64,000 nucleotides of DNA from Marinobacter sp. C7 (GCF_022343555.1 NZ_JAKQZH010000001.1:1178001-1242000), one strand, 5' to 3'; shown: positions 1 through 8,593, numbered from the stretch's first letter. The notes: generated by a model not told the origin, from the letters alone. Made by a program: numbers and translations.

Positions 1-611
1 GCATCATTACCCTGGACAACCAGGAGTCCGAAATTACCGTCGGCCAGAACGTGCCCTTCAGAACCGGGCAGACCGCGGTTACCGGCGACGGCCTGAGCAA
101 CCCGTTCACCACCATCGAGCGCCGGGACGTGGGCCTGACCCTCAAGGTTACGCCAACGATCAGCGCTGATGGCCTGGTGCGCCTGGTGGTGGAGCAGACC
201 ACCGAAAGCGTGGCCGACAGCATCGAGAACGCCTCCGACATCGTTACCAACAAGCGGGAGATCAAGACCACCGTGCTGGCGGACGACGGCGAGACCATCG
301 TCCTCGGCGGCCTGACCCGGGACGATCTTCAGGTGACCAAGAGCAAGGTCCCCCTGCTGGGTGATATCCCGGTCCTCGGCCGCCTGTTCTCCTCCGAGTC
401 CCAGAGCCGGATCAAGCGTAACCTGCTGGTGTTCTTGCGCCCGAAAATCATGCTGGGCAAGGCCGACGCCGTCGCGGTGACTGACGATAAGTACAAGGCG
501 CTGTGGGAAGTGAACCTGAACGTGCGCGAGAAGCTGGGCCTGCCCAACGAGGAAGAGCGGCCGGCGATCGATGATTTGTTTGACGGTAACAATGAGGCGC
601 GGGCGCAGTAG
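1..611 (+). CDS. gspD: Type II secretion secretin GspD, C-terminal end (partial)
   Basis: The reading frame is open from the left edge (first full codon at base 3) to a TAG at 609-611, so only about the last 200 residues of a secretin are present. The visible part holds the secretin core: a VGQNVPF segment, a T-x-x-ERRDVGLTLKVTP strand region, a VLGGL motif and the P-L-L-G-D-I-P-V-L-G-R-L-F signature of the GspD/PulD beta-barrel. Secretins form the outer-membrane channel of type II secretion. The short tail after the barrel resembles the S-domain region that binds a pilotin, although that is inference. A PilQ or other secretin is less likely because of the GspD-like spacing. The palindrome array lies just downstream. 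Confidence 0.9.
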   Translation, partial: IITLDNQESEITVGQNVPFRTGQTAVTGDGLSNPFTTIERRDVGLTLKVTPTISADGLVRLVVEQTTESVADSIENASDIVTNKREIKTTVLADDGETIVLGGLTRDDLQVTKSKVPLLGDIPVLGRLFSSESQSRIKRNLLVFLRPKIMLGKADAVAVTDDKYKALWEVNLNVREKLGLPNEEERPAIDDLFDGNNEARAQ

Positions 612-622
612 CGTTTGAACGT

Positions 623-852
623 GGGGTCAGAAGAAAACCTTCTTCTGACCCCGGCTTAGACCCTGTACCTCGGGCTTCCGTCTGAAAACGGGGTCAGATG
701 AACGCTTTCATCTGACCCCACCTTAGAAATCCGGCTCCGGGGCTGATCTGAAATCGGGGTCTGATGAAAGCGTTCATCAGACCCCAACCTGGGCCTCCGG
801 CTCCGCGGTTTGCCTTGAAAACGGGTTCAGAAGAAGGCTTTCTTCTGACCCC
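623..852. repeat. Array of four 30-nt GGGGTCAGA palindromes at ~67-bp period
   Basis: Four inverted repeats of 30 nt lie at 623-652, 690-719, 756-785 and 823-852. Each has two 13-nt arms (type GGGGTCAGAAGAA / TTCTTCTGACCCC) and a 4-nt centre. The third copy reads GGGGTCTGATGAA with a matching change in the other arm, and the fourth starts GGGTTC. The intervening stretches of about 37 nt are diverged relatives of each other (clusters such as CTCCGGCTCC and TTGAAAAC), so the unit is about 67 bp. The array sits between two converging genes (gspD and the M48 peptidase gene). It resembles REP/BIME-type elements. Confidence 0.9.
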
Positions 853-886
853 ACCTTCACCTTGACTCCCCCTCCAAGCCGCTCAC

Positions 887-2860
887 CTATAGCGGCGGCA
901 TCGGGCAATCCATCTGGTCCGCTATCAGCCGCATCAGCTCATACTCCCGCACTTCCACCTTGCCGTCATGGCTCACGCAGTGGGCGCAGGCGTCGATGAT
1001 GGCCGGCTTGAGGAGGGGCGACAGGCTGTTGAGTGCTTTCAGGGCCTCCTGTAACTGCCGCATGGTGACCTTCTCCAGCGGTGGCAGGTCTCCCTTGCGG
1101 GCATCGACAAAGCCGGCCATGGCCTCCTGATAGAGCTTCTGGGCCTCGGTGTTGTCGGCGGTGCCGGCCCGGGCCATCAGGCTCAGCAGTCTCTGGATGG
1201 CCGGCACCAGTGGTTTGTAGCTCTTGTGGCGAACGGGGACCGGCCGACCGGCGTGAGCGCCCAGGTGACGGGACAGGAAGCTGGTCAGCGTCAGTTCGAA
1301 CAGGCTGATCTTCTCGTCCGCGGCTGCCAGTTTCCGCACGTTGTTGATCAGTCCCTCCCGTTCTTCCGGGTCGAGCTTGCGCAGTGCCGGCATGGCCAGT
1401 TCCAGGGCGGGGAAGCGAACGCCCTCACCGATGCGTTTCAGGGCCGGCAGGATCTTGGCCATGATCTCCGGCTGGCAACCAAGCACGGGGTGTTCCGGAA
1501 GCAGGGCCAGGTGTTCCTTCTGTTGTTCCCGCGAGAGTTCACACACCAGCATGGCATAGCACAGTTGAATGGCGCCGGCCCGGGTGTAGAGCAGGGTGCG
1601 GAAGGTGGCCGGCAGCTGCTCCAGGAAACCGATGGCGAAGTCTTCACCCCGTTCGGTGACGGTGCCCACCTGGCTGGACAGGTCTTTTGCCGGCATGGGA
1701 GCGGCACGGGCAATGGGCGAGGTGCGACCGGAGCGCACCGGTTGGTAGATCTCCCGGGCGACATCGGCAATGCCCGCGGCACCGGCTGGCGCTTGCGCCC
1801 CGGCGCGAAGGTCGGCGCTGGGGCGGGTATCCCGCAGTCTGCTGCGCAGGCGGGCGAGCAGGCCAGGCTGGATGGTGTTGATGCGCACCTCAATGGGCGG
1901 GTGCGACGCCAGCAGCGAAGTAAATTTCATGCGCGCGGCTTCGCCAAAGCACATGTGGTTCATGTCGCTCGCGTGGCTGGTGGTGTCCAGGTAACCGCCC
2001 TTCATGCCGATCTTGAAGAGGGCACCGCCAATCCCCTCGGGGTTGCGGGTGAACTGCACAGAGGAGGCATCGGCCAGCATTTCCCGCTGGCGGGAGACGG
2101 CTGACTGGATCAGTCGGCCGAAGAACACGCCCACGTAACCGATGATCAGCAGGGCCAGGCCGACCAGCGCCATGGCGGCCTGGGCGCGGCCGTCGCGGTT
2201 GCGGGACCGGACCCCATGGCTGCTGTAGAATCCGGCGCGCAGCAGGAACTGGCCGATCTGCCCGATCATCAGGATGCCGGCCAGCAATGCGATCAGGCGG
2301 ACGTTGATCCGCATATCGCCATTGAGGATGTGGCTGAACTCATGGCCCACAACCCCCTGGAGCTCGTCCCGGGTAAGCTGGGTGAGGGCACCGTGGGTGA
2401 CCACCATCACCGCCTCTCCGGGGGTGTAGCCCGCGACAAAGGCATTGATGCCGGTCTCCTGGTCCATCACATACAGTTCCGGCACCGTGACGCCGCTGGC
2501 AATGGCCATCTCTTCGACGATGTTGCGCAGCTTGCGTTCGTCCGGATCCCGGGTGTCCGGGTCGATGGCGCGCGCCCCGACCATGCGGGCCACCCGCTCT
2601 CCGCCGCCGGCCAGGTCCACCCAGCGCACCAGCGAGCCGATGCCGATGAGTGCGACCACTGCCGAAGCGGTGATCAGGCCATGGCTGGACAGCAGCCAGT
2701 GATGGAAGGCAAGACTGGAGGTTTCACTGCGGGTGACCAGGTAGCCAACGACACAGACCGCGAGGGTGATCAGCACCACCGCGGTCAGGAACAGGAACAC
2801 CAGCAGGCCGGTGTTGCGCCGGGCATGGGCCTGGCGCTGGAAAAATCCGGGATGAGCCAT
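887..2860 (-). CDS. HtpX-like M48 family zinc metallopeptidase with long C-terminal extension
   Basis: This encodes a predicted 657-residue inner-membrane protease. Two membrane segments lie at about residues 18-43 and 60-78. The zinc motif HEFSH is at 173-177, two further hydrophobic segments follow, and a downstream REMLADASSV segment carries the third metal ligand. This is the HtpX arrangement, which handles damaged membrane proteins. HtpX itself is about 290 residues, so roughly 300 extra residues follow the protease domain. The start at 2860 is chosen because it lies just after the lemA stop and has a GAGG site; a longer upstream reading would overlap lemA. It is the second gene of a lemA-M48 operon, a common pairing. 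Confidence 0.88.
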   Translation of the reverse strand: MAHPGFFQRQAHARRNTGLLVFLFLTAVVLITLAVCVVGYLVTRSETSSLAFHHWLLSSHGLITASAVVALIGIGSLVRWVDLAGGGERVARMVGARAIDPDTRDPDERKLRNIVEEMAIASGVTVPELYVMDQETGINAFVAGYTPGEAVMVVTHGALTQLTRDELQGVVGHEFSHILNGDMRINVRLIALLAGILMIGQIGQFLLRAGFYSSHGVRSRNRDGRAQAAMALVGLALLIIGYVGVFFGRLIQSAVSRQREMLADASSVQFTRNPEGIGGALFKIGMKGGYLDTTSHASDMNHMCFGEAARMKFTSLLASHPPIEVRINTIQPGLLARLRSRLRDTRPSADLRAGAQAPAGAAGIADVAREIYQPVRSGRTSPIARAAPMPAKDLSSQVGTVTERGEDFAIGFLEQLPATFRTLLYTRAGAIQLCYAMLVCELSREQQKEHLALLPEHPVLGCQPEIMAKILPALKRIGEGVRFPALELAMPALRKLDPEEREGLINNVRKLAAADEKISLFELTLTSFLSRHLGAHAGRPVPVRHKSYKPLVPAIQRLLSLMARAGTADNTEAQKLYQEAMAGFVDARKGDLPPLEKVTMRQLQEALKALNSLSPLLKPAIIDACAHCVSHDGKVEVREYELMRLIADQMDCPMPPL

Positions 2861-2870
2861 GGCTCGGGCC

Positions 2871-3458
2871 TCAGAAAGCGACTTTCGGGGCCTGACGGGC
2901 TTCCGGAGACTCAAGCTGCAGCTGGGCGGTTTCCTTGAACGCGAACATGCCCGCAATAATGTTGTTGGGGAACTTCTCGCGGAAGATGTTGTAGTTCATC
3001 ACGCCATCGTTATAGGCCTGGCGGGCAAAGGCAACCCGGTTTTCGGTGCTGGAAAGCTCTTCCATCAACTGCTGGATGGTTTCGTTGGCTTTCAGCTCCG
3101 GATAGTTCTCGGCGACGGCATAGAAATTGGCCAGTGCCTTGGTGAGCAGGTTCTCCGCGCTACCCAGACGCTGGATCTTGGTGCTGTCGCCGGGATCGGT
3201 GGCCGCGTCCTTCTGGGCACTGACCGCGTTGTTGCGGGCTTCCATGACCTGGGTGAGGGTGGATTTCTCGTGGGTCAGGTAGGCCTTGGCGGCTTCCACC
3301 AGGTTGGGGATCAGGTCGTGGCGTCTTTGCAGCTGCACGTCAATCTGGGCAAAGCCGTTCTTGAACTGGTTGCGCAGGGACACCAGCTGGTTGTAGATGA
3401 ACACCAGGTAGATGACGACAACGGCAATGACTGCCAGGCCGATAAGGGTGGTTCCCAT
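2871..3458 (-). CDS. lemA: LemA family membrane protein
   Basis: A 195-residue protein with one N-terminal membrane segment (about residues 3-22) followed by a helical domain carrying the LemA hallmark: a YNQLV-x-LRNQFKN-x-F-x-QIDVQL-x-RR-x-DLIPNLVE stretch. LemA proteins have a short N-terminal anchor and a long helical bundle; their molecular role is poorly known. They are frequently encoded beside HtpX/M48 proteases, as here, where the protease gene starts 10 bases after the lemA stop. A GAGGAG ribosome site precedes the ATG. Length and start agree with the family. Confidence 0.93.
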   Translation of the reverse strand: MGTTLIGLAVIAVVVIYLVFIYNQLVSLRNQFKNGFAQIDVQLQRRHDLIPNLVEAAKAYLTHEKSTLTQVMEARNNAVSAQKDAATDPGDSTKIQRLGSAENLLTKALANFYAVAENYPELKANETIQQLMEELSSTENRVAFARQAYNDGVMNYNIFREKFPNNIIAGMFAFKETAQLQLESPEARQAPKVAF

Positions 3459-3571
3459 TTCAACTCCTCTGAATGGTTGGTCTGAATCTACTTCCTTGAG
3501 TATCCATGATTTTTTCAGAGATTTCCCGGCAGGGTTGTATCAATTTGTTCATTTTTGGTGCTGAGCGGATA

Positions 3572-3600
3572 CAAAAACGCCCGCACGGAGGCGGGCGTTT
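3572..3600 (-). terminator. Rho-independent terminator of sodB
   Basis: A 10-bp perfect stem (AAACGCCCGC at 3575-3584 with GCGGGCGTTT at 3591-3600) has a 6-nt loop. Read on the minus strand it ends in a short T run. It lies 47 bases after the sodB stop and before the lemA start, so it most likely ends the sodB transcript. Confidence 0.85.
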
Positions 3601-3646
3601 GTCAGCGGCCCGGATGGGCCGCCATCTGAAAGCCGGAATCGGCTGA

Positions 3647-4225
3647 TTATGCCAGGTTTTCGTTAACGAAATCCCAGTTAACCAGGTTCCAGAACGCTTC
3701 CAGGTAGTTCGGACGGGAGTTCCGGTAGTCGATGTAGTAGGCGTGCTCCCACACGTCTACGGTCAGTACCGGCTTGTCCGCGCCAGTCAGCGGGGTTTCC
3801 GCGTTGCTGGTGTTGACGATAGCCACGCTGCCGTCAGCCTTCTTCACCAGCCAGGTCCAGCCGGAACCGAAGTTGTTGGCGGCCTTGTCGTTGAACTCTT
3901 TCTTGAAGTCTTCGAAAGAACCGAAGGCCTTCTCGATGGCGTCCTTGGCTGCGCCAGTCGGCTCACCACCACCGTTCGGGCTCAGGCAGTGCCAGTAGAA
4001 GGTGTGGTTCCACACCTGGGCTGCGTTGTTGAACAGCGGGCCGCTGGAGCTCTTGATGATGTCTTCCAGGGACTTGTTGGCGTTGTCGGTGCCTTCAACC
4101 AGGCCGTTCAGCTTGGTGACGTAGGTGTTGTGGTGCTTGCCGTAATGGTACTCGAGGGTTTCCTGAGAGATGTGCGGTTCCAGTGCGTTCTTTTCGTAAG
4201 GCAGTGCGGGAAGTTCAAATGCCAT
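3647..4225 (-). CDS. sodB: Iron superoxide dismutase
   Basis: A 192-residue cytoplasmic superoxide dismutase that converts superoxide to oxygen and hydrogen peroxide. The four metal ligands are visible: H27 in YHYGKHH, the histidine in VWNHTFYWH, and the Asp and His of DVWEHAYYIDY. The residues around AAQVWNHTFYWHCLSP fit the iron-type group, and the length matches E. coli SodB (193 aa). It appears monocistronic: it has its own promoter overlapping the end of purK and its own terminator. The ATG follows an AGGGAG site. Confidence 0.96.
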   Translation of the reverse strand: MAFELPALPYEKNALEPHISQETLEYHYGKHHNTYVTKLNGLVEGTDNANKSLEDIIKSSSGPLFNNAAQVWNHTFYWHCLSPNGGGEPTGAAKDAIEKAFGSFEDFKKEFNDKAANNFGSGWTWLVKKADGSVAIVNTSNAETPLTGADKPVLTVDVWEHAYYIDYRNSRPNYLEAFWNLVNWDFVNENLA

Positions 4226-4272
4226 GAGGTCGTTCTCCCTGTCTCTCTGTTTATGTGTGTGTACGTTGCTGC

Positions 4273-4300
4273 AATATAAGGGCGATTTGAGCTATATCAA
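4273..4300 (-). promoter_or_regulatory. Predicted sigma-70 promoter of sodB
   Basis: On the minus strand a TTGATA -35 box (4295-4300) and a TATATT -10 box (4273-4278) are separated by 16 bases, just upstream of sodB. The -35 box overlaps the purK stop region. No Fur box was convincingly recognised. Confidence 0.6.
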
Positions 4301-5415
4301 CCCTTTGGTGTCAAAGAACTTTTAAACTCCGGACAGCCCGGCAGGAACTGCGCGCAGTTCCGGACCCGCCAGATCAGCTCCTCGTAGCTGTCCGCGAGGA
4401 TATTGACGTGACCCAGCTTGCGGCCCGGGCGCTCCCCCTTATTGTAGAGGTGAACGTGCGCGTAGGGCAGTTCCAGGATCCGCTCGATGTCGCCGTGCTC
4501 GCCGATGATATTGATCATACAGCTTAGACCACGGGGCGCGACATTTCCCAGCGGATGCCCGCTGACGGCGCGGATGTGGTTCTCGAACTGGCTGGTCATG
4601 GCGCCTTCGATGGTCCAGTGTCCGGAATTGTGTACCCGGGGCGCCATCTCGTTCGCCACCAGACCATCGTCGGTTTCGAACAGCTCAAGAGTCAATACGC
4701 CAACGTAGTCCAATTCGTTCAGCAAGGCCTTGATGTACCGTTCGGCGTCTTCCTGAACGTGCCTCTCGAGCCCCGGCGCCGGCGCGATGGAGTAGCGCAG
4801 GATGCCCTCGTGGTGGGTGTTCTCCGCCATCGGGTAGAAGGCCAGTTCGCCATCTTCGCCGCGCACGGCAATGATGGAGACTTCGCGCTTGAAGTTGACG
4901 AATTTCTCGACAATCAGCCGTCGGTGGCCGATAGCCTCCCAGGCGCTTTCGGCGTCTGCCGGGTCTTTCAGGACTGCCTGGCCCTTGCCGTCATAGCCCT
5001 CGGTGATGGACTTGGCGACCACCGGGCAGCCCAGCTCTTCGGCTGCGGACTTGAGGGATTCGGCACTGTCGGCGATCTTCCACTCGGGGGTGGGGATGCC
5101 CAGCTGGCCGAACAGGGTTTTCTCGGCTTCGCGGTTCTGGCAAACCTGCAGCGCGCGGGGGCAGGGGTGGACCGGCTTTTCTTTGGCCAGTTTCTCGGCC
5201 ACGTCGACCGGCAGGTGTTCGAATTCGTAGGTGACGCGGTCAACCCGGGACAGGAAGTCGTCCAGGTATTGGCCTTCGCGGTCGATGATGACTTCACCGA
5301 GTCCGGCGCTGGGGCTGCCGGACATGTCGTAGAATACAAAGGTCTTGGCCAGCGGGTATCCGGCGAGGGCCAGCATGCGCCCGAGTTGGCCGGCGCCTAG
5401 TACACCAATTCTCAT
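4297..5415 (-). CDS. purK: N5-carboxyaminoimidazole ribonucleotide synthase (ATP-grasp)
   Basis: PurK uses ATP and bicarbonate to turn AIR into N5-CAIR in purine synthesis. The 372-residue product begins MRIGVLGAGQLGRM, the N-terminal nucleotide-binding loop of the family, followed by ATP-grasp features (G-Y-D-G-K-G-Q, EKFVNFKREVSII, and the metal-binding ELF and NEMAPRVHNSGHWTIEG segments). The start at 5415 is set by the family N-terminus and a GGAG site. It lies downstream of purE, whose product uses N5-CAIR, but the intercistronic gap is unusually long (about 390 bp) and contains two large hairpin elements. Confidence 0.96.
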   Translation of the reverse strand: MRIGVLGAGQLGRMLALAGYPLAKTFVFYDMSGSPSAGLGEVIIDREGQYLDDFLSRVDRVTYEFEHLPVDVAEKLAKEKPVHPCPRALQVCQNREAEKTLFGQLGIPTPEWKIADSAESLKSAAEELGCPVVAKSITEGYDGKGQAVLKDPADAESAWEAIGHRRLIVEKFVNFKREVSIIAVRGEDGELAFYPMAENTHHEGILRYSIAPAPGLERHVQEDAERYIKALLNELDYVGVLTLELFETDDGLVANEMAPRVHNSGHWTIEGAMTSQFENHIRAVSGHPLGNVAPRGLSCMINIIGEHGDIERILELPYAHVHLYNKGERPGRKLGHVNILADSYEELIWRVRNCAQFLPGCPEFKSSLTPKG

Positions 5416-5459
5416 TTGTGTTCTCCTGCCTCGTGTTCGGCATCTAAATTGGGTAGTTT

Positions 5460-5573
5460 GATCGGTTTGGGGAGAGCTTTCCAAAACACGCTCCTGGCGG
5501 CACATCCATGTGACGCTTGGGCTCCGCCATCCATGGCTCCGCACAGTTTTGGAAAGCTCTCCCCAAACCGATC
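5460..5573 (+). repeat. Large hairpin element, copy 1
   Basis: Perfect 28-nt arms (5460-5487 and 5546-5573) enclose a core with two smaller palindromes, CACATCCATGTG (5501-5512) and GCCATCCATGGC (5526-5537). The inner part of the arms (TTCCAAAAC / GTTTTGGAA) and the core match copy 2 at 11209-11316, but the outer arms differ in sequence while staying self-complementary. The fold would be a long stem closed by a branched head. Confidence 0.88.
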
Positions 5574-5684
5574 ACCAAACTTTGGTGCTAAACCGTGAAT
5601 GGTTTTCACGCCAGGAATTTGGTGAAGGCCGTTCAGATATATGATCTTGCCATTGAACGGCATGGTTCAAAAGTCCGGGAAGTG

Positions 5685-5782
5685 CGCGGGGCCTTGTGTC
5701 CAAAACTGTTGAGGGCCAGGGACGGCCCGAAACAAGCGCACAGGGACGTGCTTGTAGCGTGTTTTGGACGCAAGGCCCCGCG
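5685..5782 (-). repeat. Large hairpin element, copy 3 (reverse orientation)
   Basis: Arms of 22 nt (5685-5706 and 5761-5782) pair throughout, with one G-U-type mismatch. The core, read on the minus strand, aligns with copies 1 and 2 (AAGCACGTCC, TGTG, CAGTTTTGGA). Inner hairpins are ACAAGC/GCTTGT (5732-5737 with 5750-5755) and GGGCC/GGCCC (5713-5717 with 5724-5728), both with paired changes relative to copy 2. Confidence 0.85.
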
Positions 5783-5805
5783 TGCTTCTTGCTCCGAATC
5801 CAGCG

Positions 5806-6297
5806 CTACTGATCAGCTGGATCCGGATTATCGAGGACCGTCTGGGTCTGAGTCGAACGGAACTCTTCGACCGCCTTACGGACACTGTCGTCGAAGGTGC
5901 CGATAATCTGTGCTGCCAGCAGCCCGGCGTTGGTGGCTCCCGCTTTGCCGATGGCCAGGGTGCCTACGGCAATGCCGCCCGGCATCTGGACGATGGAGAG
6001 CAGGGAGTCGAGGCCGTTCAGGGTCTTGGACTGGACCGGTACACCGAGCACGGGCAGCGCGGTCTGGGAGGCGACCATGCCCGGCAGATGCGCGGCTCCG
6101 CCAGCGCCTGCGATGATGACTTTCAGGCCGCGGTCGGCGGCAGTTTTGGCGTAGTCAAAGAGCAGGTCCGGGGTGCGGTGGGCGGAGACGACTTTGGTTT
6201 CGTAGGGTACGCCGAGTTTTTCGAGCATGTTGGCGGCGTGTTCCATGGTGGGCCAGTCGGATTTGGAGCCCATGATGAGTCCTACAAGCGGCTGCAT
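5806..6297 (-). CDS. purE: N5-carboxyaminoimidazole ribonucleotide mutase
   Basis: PurE converts N5-CAIR to CAIR. The 163-residue product shows the class I PurE signature: [10 protein letters not shown] near the N-terminus, the VVSAHRTPD loop, the [11 protein letters not shown] loop and the GVPVQS and [17 protein letters not shown] segment, here with [18 protein letters not shown]. The ATG at 6297 is preferred over one three codons upstream, because the upstream AGGA would then sit at a normal distance. It is the first gene of a probable purE-purK operon. Confidence 0.95.
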   Translation of the reverse strand: MQPLVGLIMGSKSDWPTMEHAANMLEKLGVPYETKVVSAHRTPDLLFDYAKTAADRGLKVIIAGAGGAAHLPGMVASQTALPVLGVPVQSKTLNGLDSLLSIVQMPGGIAVGTLAIGKAGATNAGLLAAQIIGTFDDSVRKAVEEFRSTQTQTVLDNPDPADQ

Positions 6298-6609
6298 ATG
6301 CAACATCCTGAGATAATTGGAAAGCCGGCCATTGTATGTTTTGGCTACTTACCATGCAACTTGGGTGAGAGGCGCCGCCTTGTGGGGGGGCGGTGAAGGT
6401 GGGGTCAGAAGAAAGCTTTCTTCTGACCCCGGGCCCGCTACCTCCATGTCACATTAGCAGAGCTTCATTTCACCCCGTTCATAAGTGCATGTATTATCGA
6501 GTATTGGCGATAAACGCGTCCATAATTCAGACAGAGCCGTTCAGATGCACCTTGTTGATGATTCGGCCAGTCACAGAACGAACAACCAGACTCACAGCCA
6601 GGAGCAGTA
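6298..6609. other. Intergenic region between purE and a divergent gene
   Basis: This 312-base stretch separates purE (leftward) from the coiled-coil protein gene (rightward), so it should contain two promoters. A single 30-nt palindrome lies at 6401-6430. Nothing else coding or structural was recognised. Confidence 0.6.
6401..6430. repeat. Single GGGGTCAGA palindrome (perfect)
   Basis: A 30-nt fully self-complementary copy of the palindrome family, with 13-nt arms GGGGTCAGAAGAA / TTCTTCTGACCCC around AGCT. Unlike most copies it is not at a gene 3' end but in a divergent promoter region. Confidence 0.9.
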
Positions 6610-7578
6610 ATGGATCCTATCCGCCCAGATGATGACGAACTCCGAGCAGACGCCCCAATCGGTAGTAGTGAACGGAAGCGGTCCACGCCCAGGAAATCTG
6701 CCACGCCTCCGGCGGCAGGCGCCGGGGGTTCCGGTGGCGCCGGGAAAGCACCGGCTGACAATGGAAACGGTGGGAACGGAAAGGGCGGTCTGGCGGCGGT
6801 CTGGTTGTTGTTGATAGCGCTTGCGGTGGCTGCGGTGGCCGGCTGGTACAGCCAAAATCAGCGGATCCAGGCCCTGGAGGCACAGCTGGAGGAGGCGGAT
6901 TACTGGGCGCGCCAGAGTAAGCTGGCACTGGCCCGGTTTGAAGGTGAGTTGTCGGAGACCGGGGAGAATCTGCAGGAGCGGGGGCAGTCGCTGGAGGAGC
7001 AGATTGCTTCGAACAAGAAGGGGCTTGAGGAAGCTTCCAGTGAGATTCGAAAGCTTTGGGTGGTAGCCAACGAACGCAACAAGGCGCGGCTGGATGAGCA
7101 CGAGGAGCAGTTGGCGACGTTGAAGTCGGCGCTGGAGGAAGAGAAGAAGGCGGTCGCAAGTCTGGAAAGCTCCCTGGAAGAAGCCCGGGCGTCGTTGGGT
7201 TCCGAGATTGCTGAACTCGAGGAGCAGACGCAGACATCGGTTGTTGCCCTGAAAGAGAACACCGCGCAGGCCACGGAACAGATTACGAAGCTGAGTCAGC
7301 AGATGGCGGATGTGGATCAGGTGATCGAGCAACGCATTCGCCGGTTCGAGCAGGAGCAGAAACTGGGCATCAGTGGCATGGAGAGCCGGATTACTGCCCT
7401 GGAGAAGAAGACGGATGGGGTCGCGGGCAGTTCAGAGGTCCGGTCTCTGCGCAATCAGTTGGCGTCGCTCAAACAGACGGTGAATTCCATTGATGCGTCG
7501 CGGTCGCAGCTGACGTCGCGTCTGGTGCGCTTGTCCGATGAAGTGGATCGGCTGGAGGCGCGGATATCCGGCCAGTGA
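6610..7578 (+). CDS. Single-pass membrane protein with long coiled coil, function unknown
   Basis: A 322-residue protein not assigned to a characterised family. Residues 1-58 are charged, then Gly/Pro/Ala-rich and probably disordered. One membrane segment follows at about 60-80 (AAVWLLLIALAVAAVAGWY). The remainder is almost entirely heptad-rich coiled coil, rich in Glu, Leu, Ala and Gln, with little aromatic content. The topology suggests a cytoplasmic tail, an inner-membrane anchor and a periplasmic rod. The GGAG site 5' of the ATG supports the start. Neighbours do not reveal a role. A structural or cell-envelope spacer protein is possible, but that is a guess. Confidence 0.8.
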   Translation: MDPIRPDDDELRADAPIGSSERKRSTPRKSATPPAAGAGGSGGAGKAPADNGNGGNGKGGLAAVWLLLIALAVAAVAGWYSQNQRIQALEAQLEEADYWARQSKLALARFEGELSETGENLQERGQSLEEQIASNKKGLEEASSEIRKLWVVANERNKARLDEHEEQLATLKSALEEEKKAVASLESSLEEARASLGSEIAELEEQTQTSVVALKENTAQATEQITKLSQQMADVDQVIEQRIRRFEQEQKLGISGMESRITALEKKTDGVAGSSEVRSLRNQLASLKQTVNSIDASRSQLTSRLVRLSDEVDRLEARISGQ

Positions 7579-7717
7579 CCGGAGCGCTCACCATTCTTTG
7601 AACTGGGTGTTCGGCTCTTTGTAACAGTTTGTATTCATCCCTTGCGGTAGCTCTCATTTCTGGCGCGGGCCAGTTGTTATGATCAGGCAACTCGCAACGG
7701 GATGAAGAGCAAGAACA

Positions 7718-8560
7718 ATGAGCAAACGAACACTCCTGGTGCTGTCGCTTCTGGTCTTTGGTTCCGGTTGTACGGTCTACCAGTCAATTGGCAAGAGCGT
7801 CGGTTCCTTCCTGCATCCGGTGTCCGGCCCCGATTTCGTTCATATTCCGGATGACCAGTGGGATCGTGATAACGCCCTTCTTTATTTTTATCGCACCGAT
7901 TCCCAGTGGGCGGCGGACGAAATCGAGGCGCCGAGCGTCTATATCGATGACCATCATTATTTCAATATCCGCAATGACAGTTACACCTGGCTTGAAGTGA
8001 GTCCCGGTGAGCGTCACATCGCCATGCGCCGGCCGTTGCTCGGGTTGGAGGGGCTCAATTCGTTTAGTCTGAGCCTGATCGCCGATGCCACGCTCCGGGT
8101 AGAGCCGGGCCGTATCTATTACCTGCGTTACAACGAACTCTCGGAACCGAATCAGCCTCACCCGGAGCTGGATCCGGAGCATCCTCTCACCGAGGGGGAT
8201 CTTCAGCTGGTTACCCGCAGCTATGCCATGCAGGCGGGAGAAATCGTCTCGACCCAGTTCCTGAACAGTGACCTGCTGGCGCCCAATCATGCCGCCACTT
8301 CGATCGTGGAGGTGAACGAGGATATGGATTACGAGCGCACGCTGGCCACCCTGGAGGAGGAGCGGGAGCAGGAGATCGAGCGGCTCAGGGAAGAGGGAAA
8401 ATTTGAGTCGGCGCCCTGGTACTGGCCGTTTGGTGGCGGGCCGACGGTCCCGGTGGAGGCGGAGCGCAAGATTCGGAAGCTGGAGCGGGACTACGCTGCA
8501 TTGGAGGACGAAAGGGAACGTCGGGAGGCAGCGGAATCCGGGGGCTGGTGGTTCTTCTGA
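7718..8560 (+). CDS. Predicted DUF2846-like lipoprotein
   Basis: The 280-residue product starts with a lipoprotein signal peptide ending in FGSGC, so Cys18 would be lipidated. The following region (ALLYFYR, a VYIDD-x-x-Y segment, G-x-H-x-I-A) resembles the DUF2846 beta-domain seen in many small outer-membrane or periplasmic lipoproteins. The C-terminal third changes to a charged helical tail (about residues 205-275) ending in GGWWFF. No partner genes are evident. Function is unknown. Confidence 0.8.
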   Translation: MSKRTLLVLSLLVFGSGCTVYQSIGKSVGSFLHPVSGPDFVHIPDDQWDRDNALLYFYRTDSQWAADEIEAPSVYIDDHHYFNIRNDSYTWLEVSPGERHIAMRRPLLGLEGLNSFSLSLIADATLRVEPGRIYYLRYNELSEPNQPHPELDPEHPLTEGDLQLVTRSYAMQAGEIVSTQFLNSDLLAPNHAATSIVEVNEDMDYERTLATLEEEREQEIERLREEGKFESAPWYWPFGGGPTVPVEAERKIRKLERDYAALEDERERREAAESGGWWFF

Positions 8561-8593
8561 GCATTGGCTGAATCGACGAGGCTCCCTAGCAGT

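Larger units (their letters stand above)
5416..5805. other. purE-purK intercistronic region holding two large hairpin elements
   Basis: In many bacteria purE and purK nearly touch; here 390 bases separate them. The gap contains two structured elements of about 100 nt in opposite orientation (5460-5573 and 5685-5782) and no convincing gene. The short reading frames across it are by-products of the repeat. Confidence 0.8.

Noticed and set aside
623..852. A CRISPR array, from the regular spacing of four repeats
   Set aside because: The repeats are fully palindromic REP-like units, the spacers are diverged copies of each other rather than unique, and no cas genes are present.
1226..2104. A 292-codon frame opposite the M48 peptidase gene
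   Set aside because: Antisense shadow with no recognisable domain; the protease frame carries the HEFSH motif.
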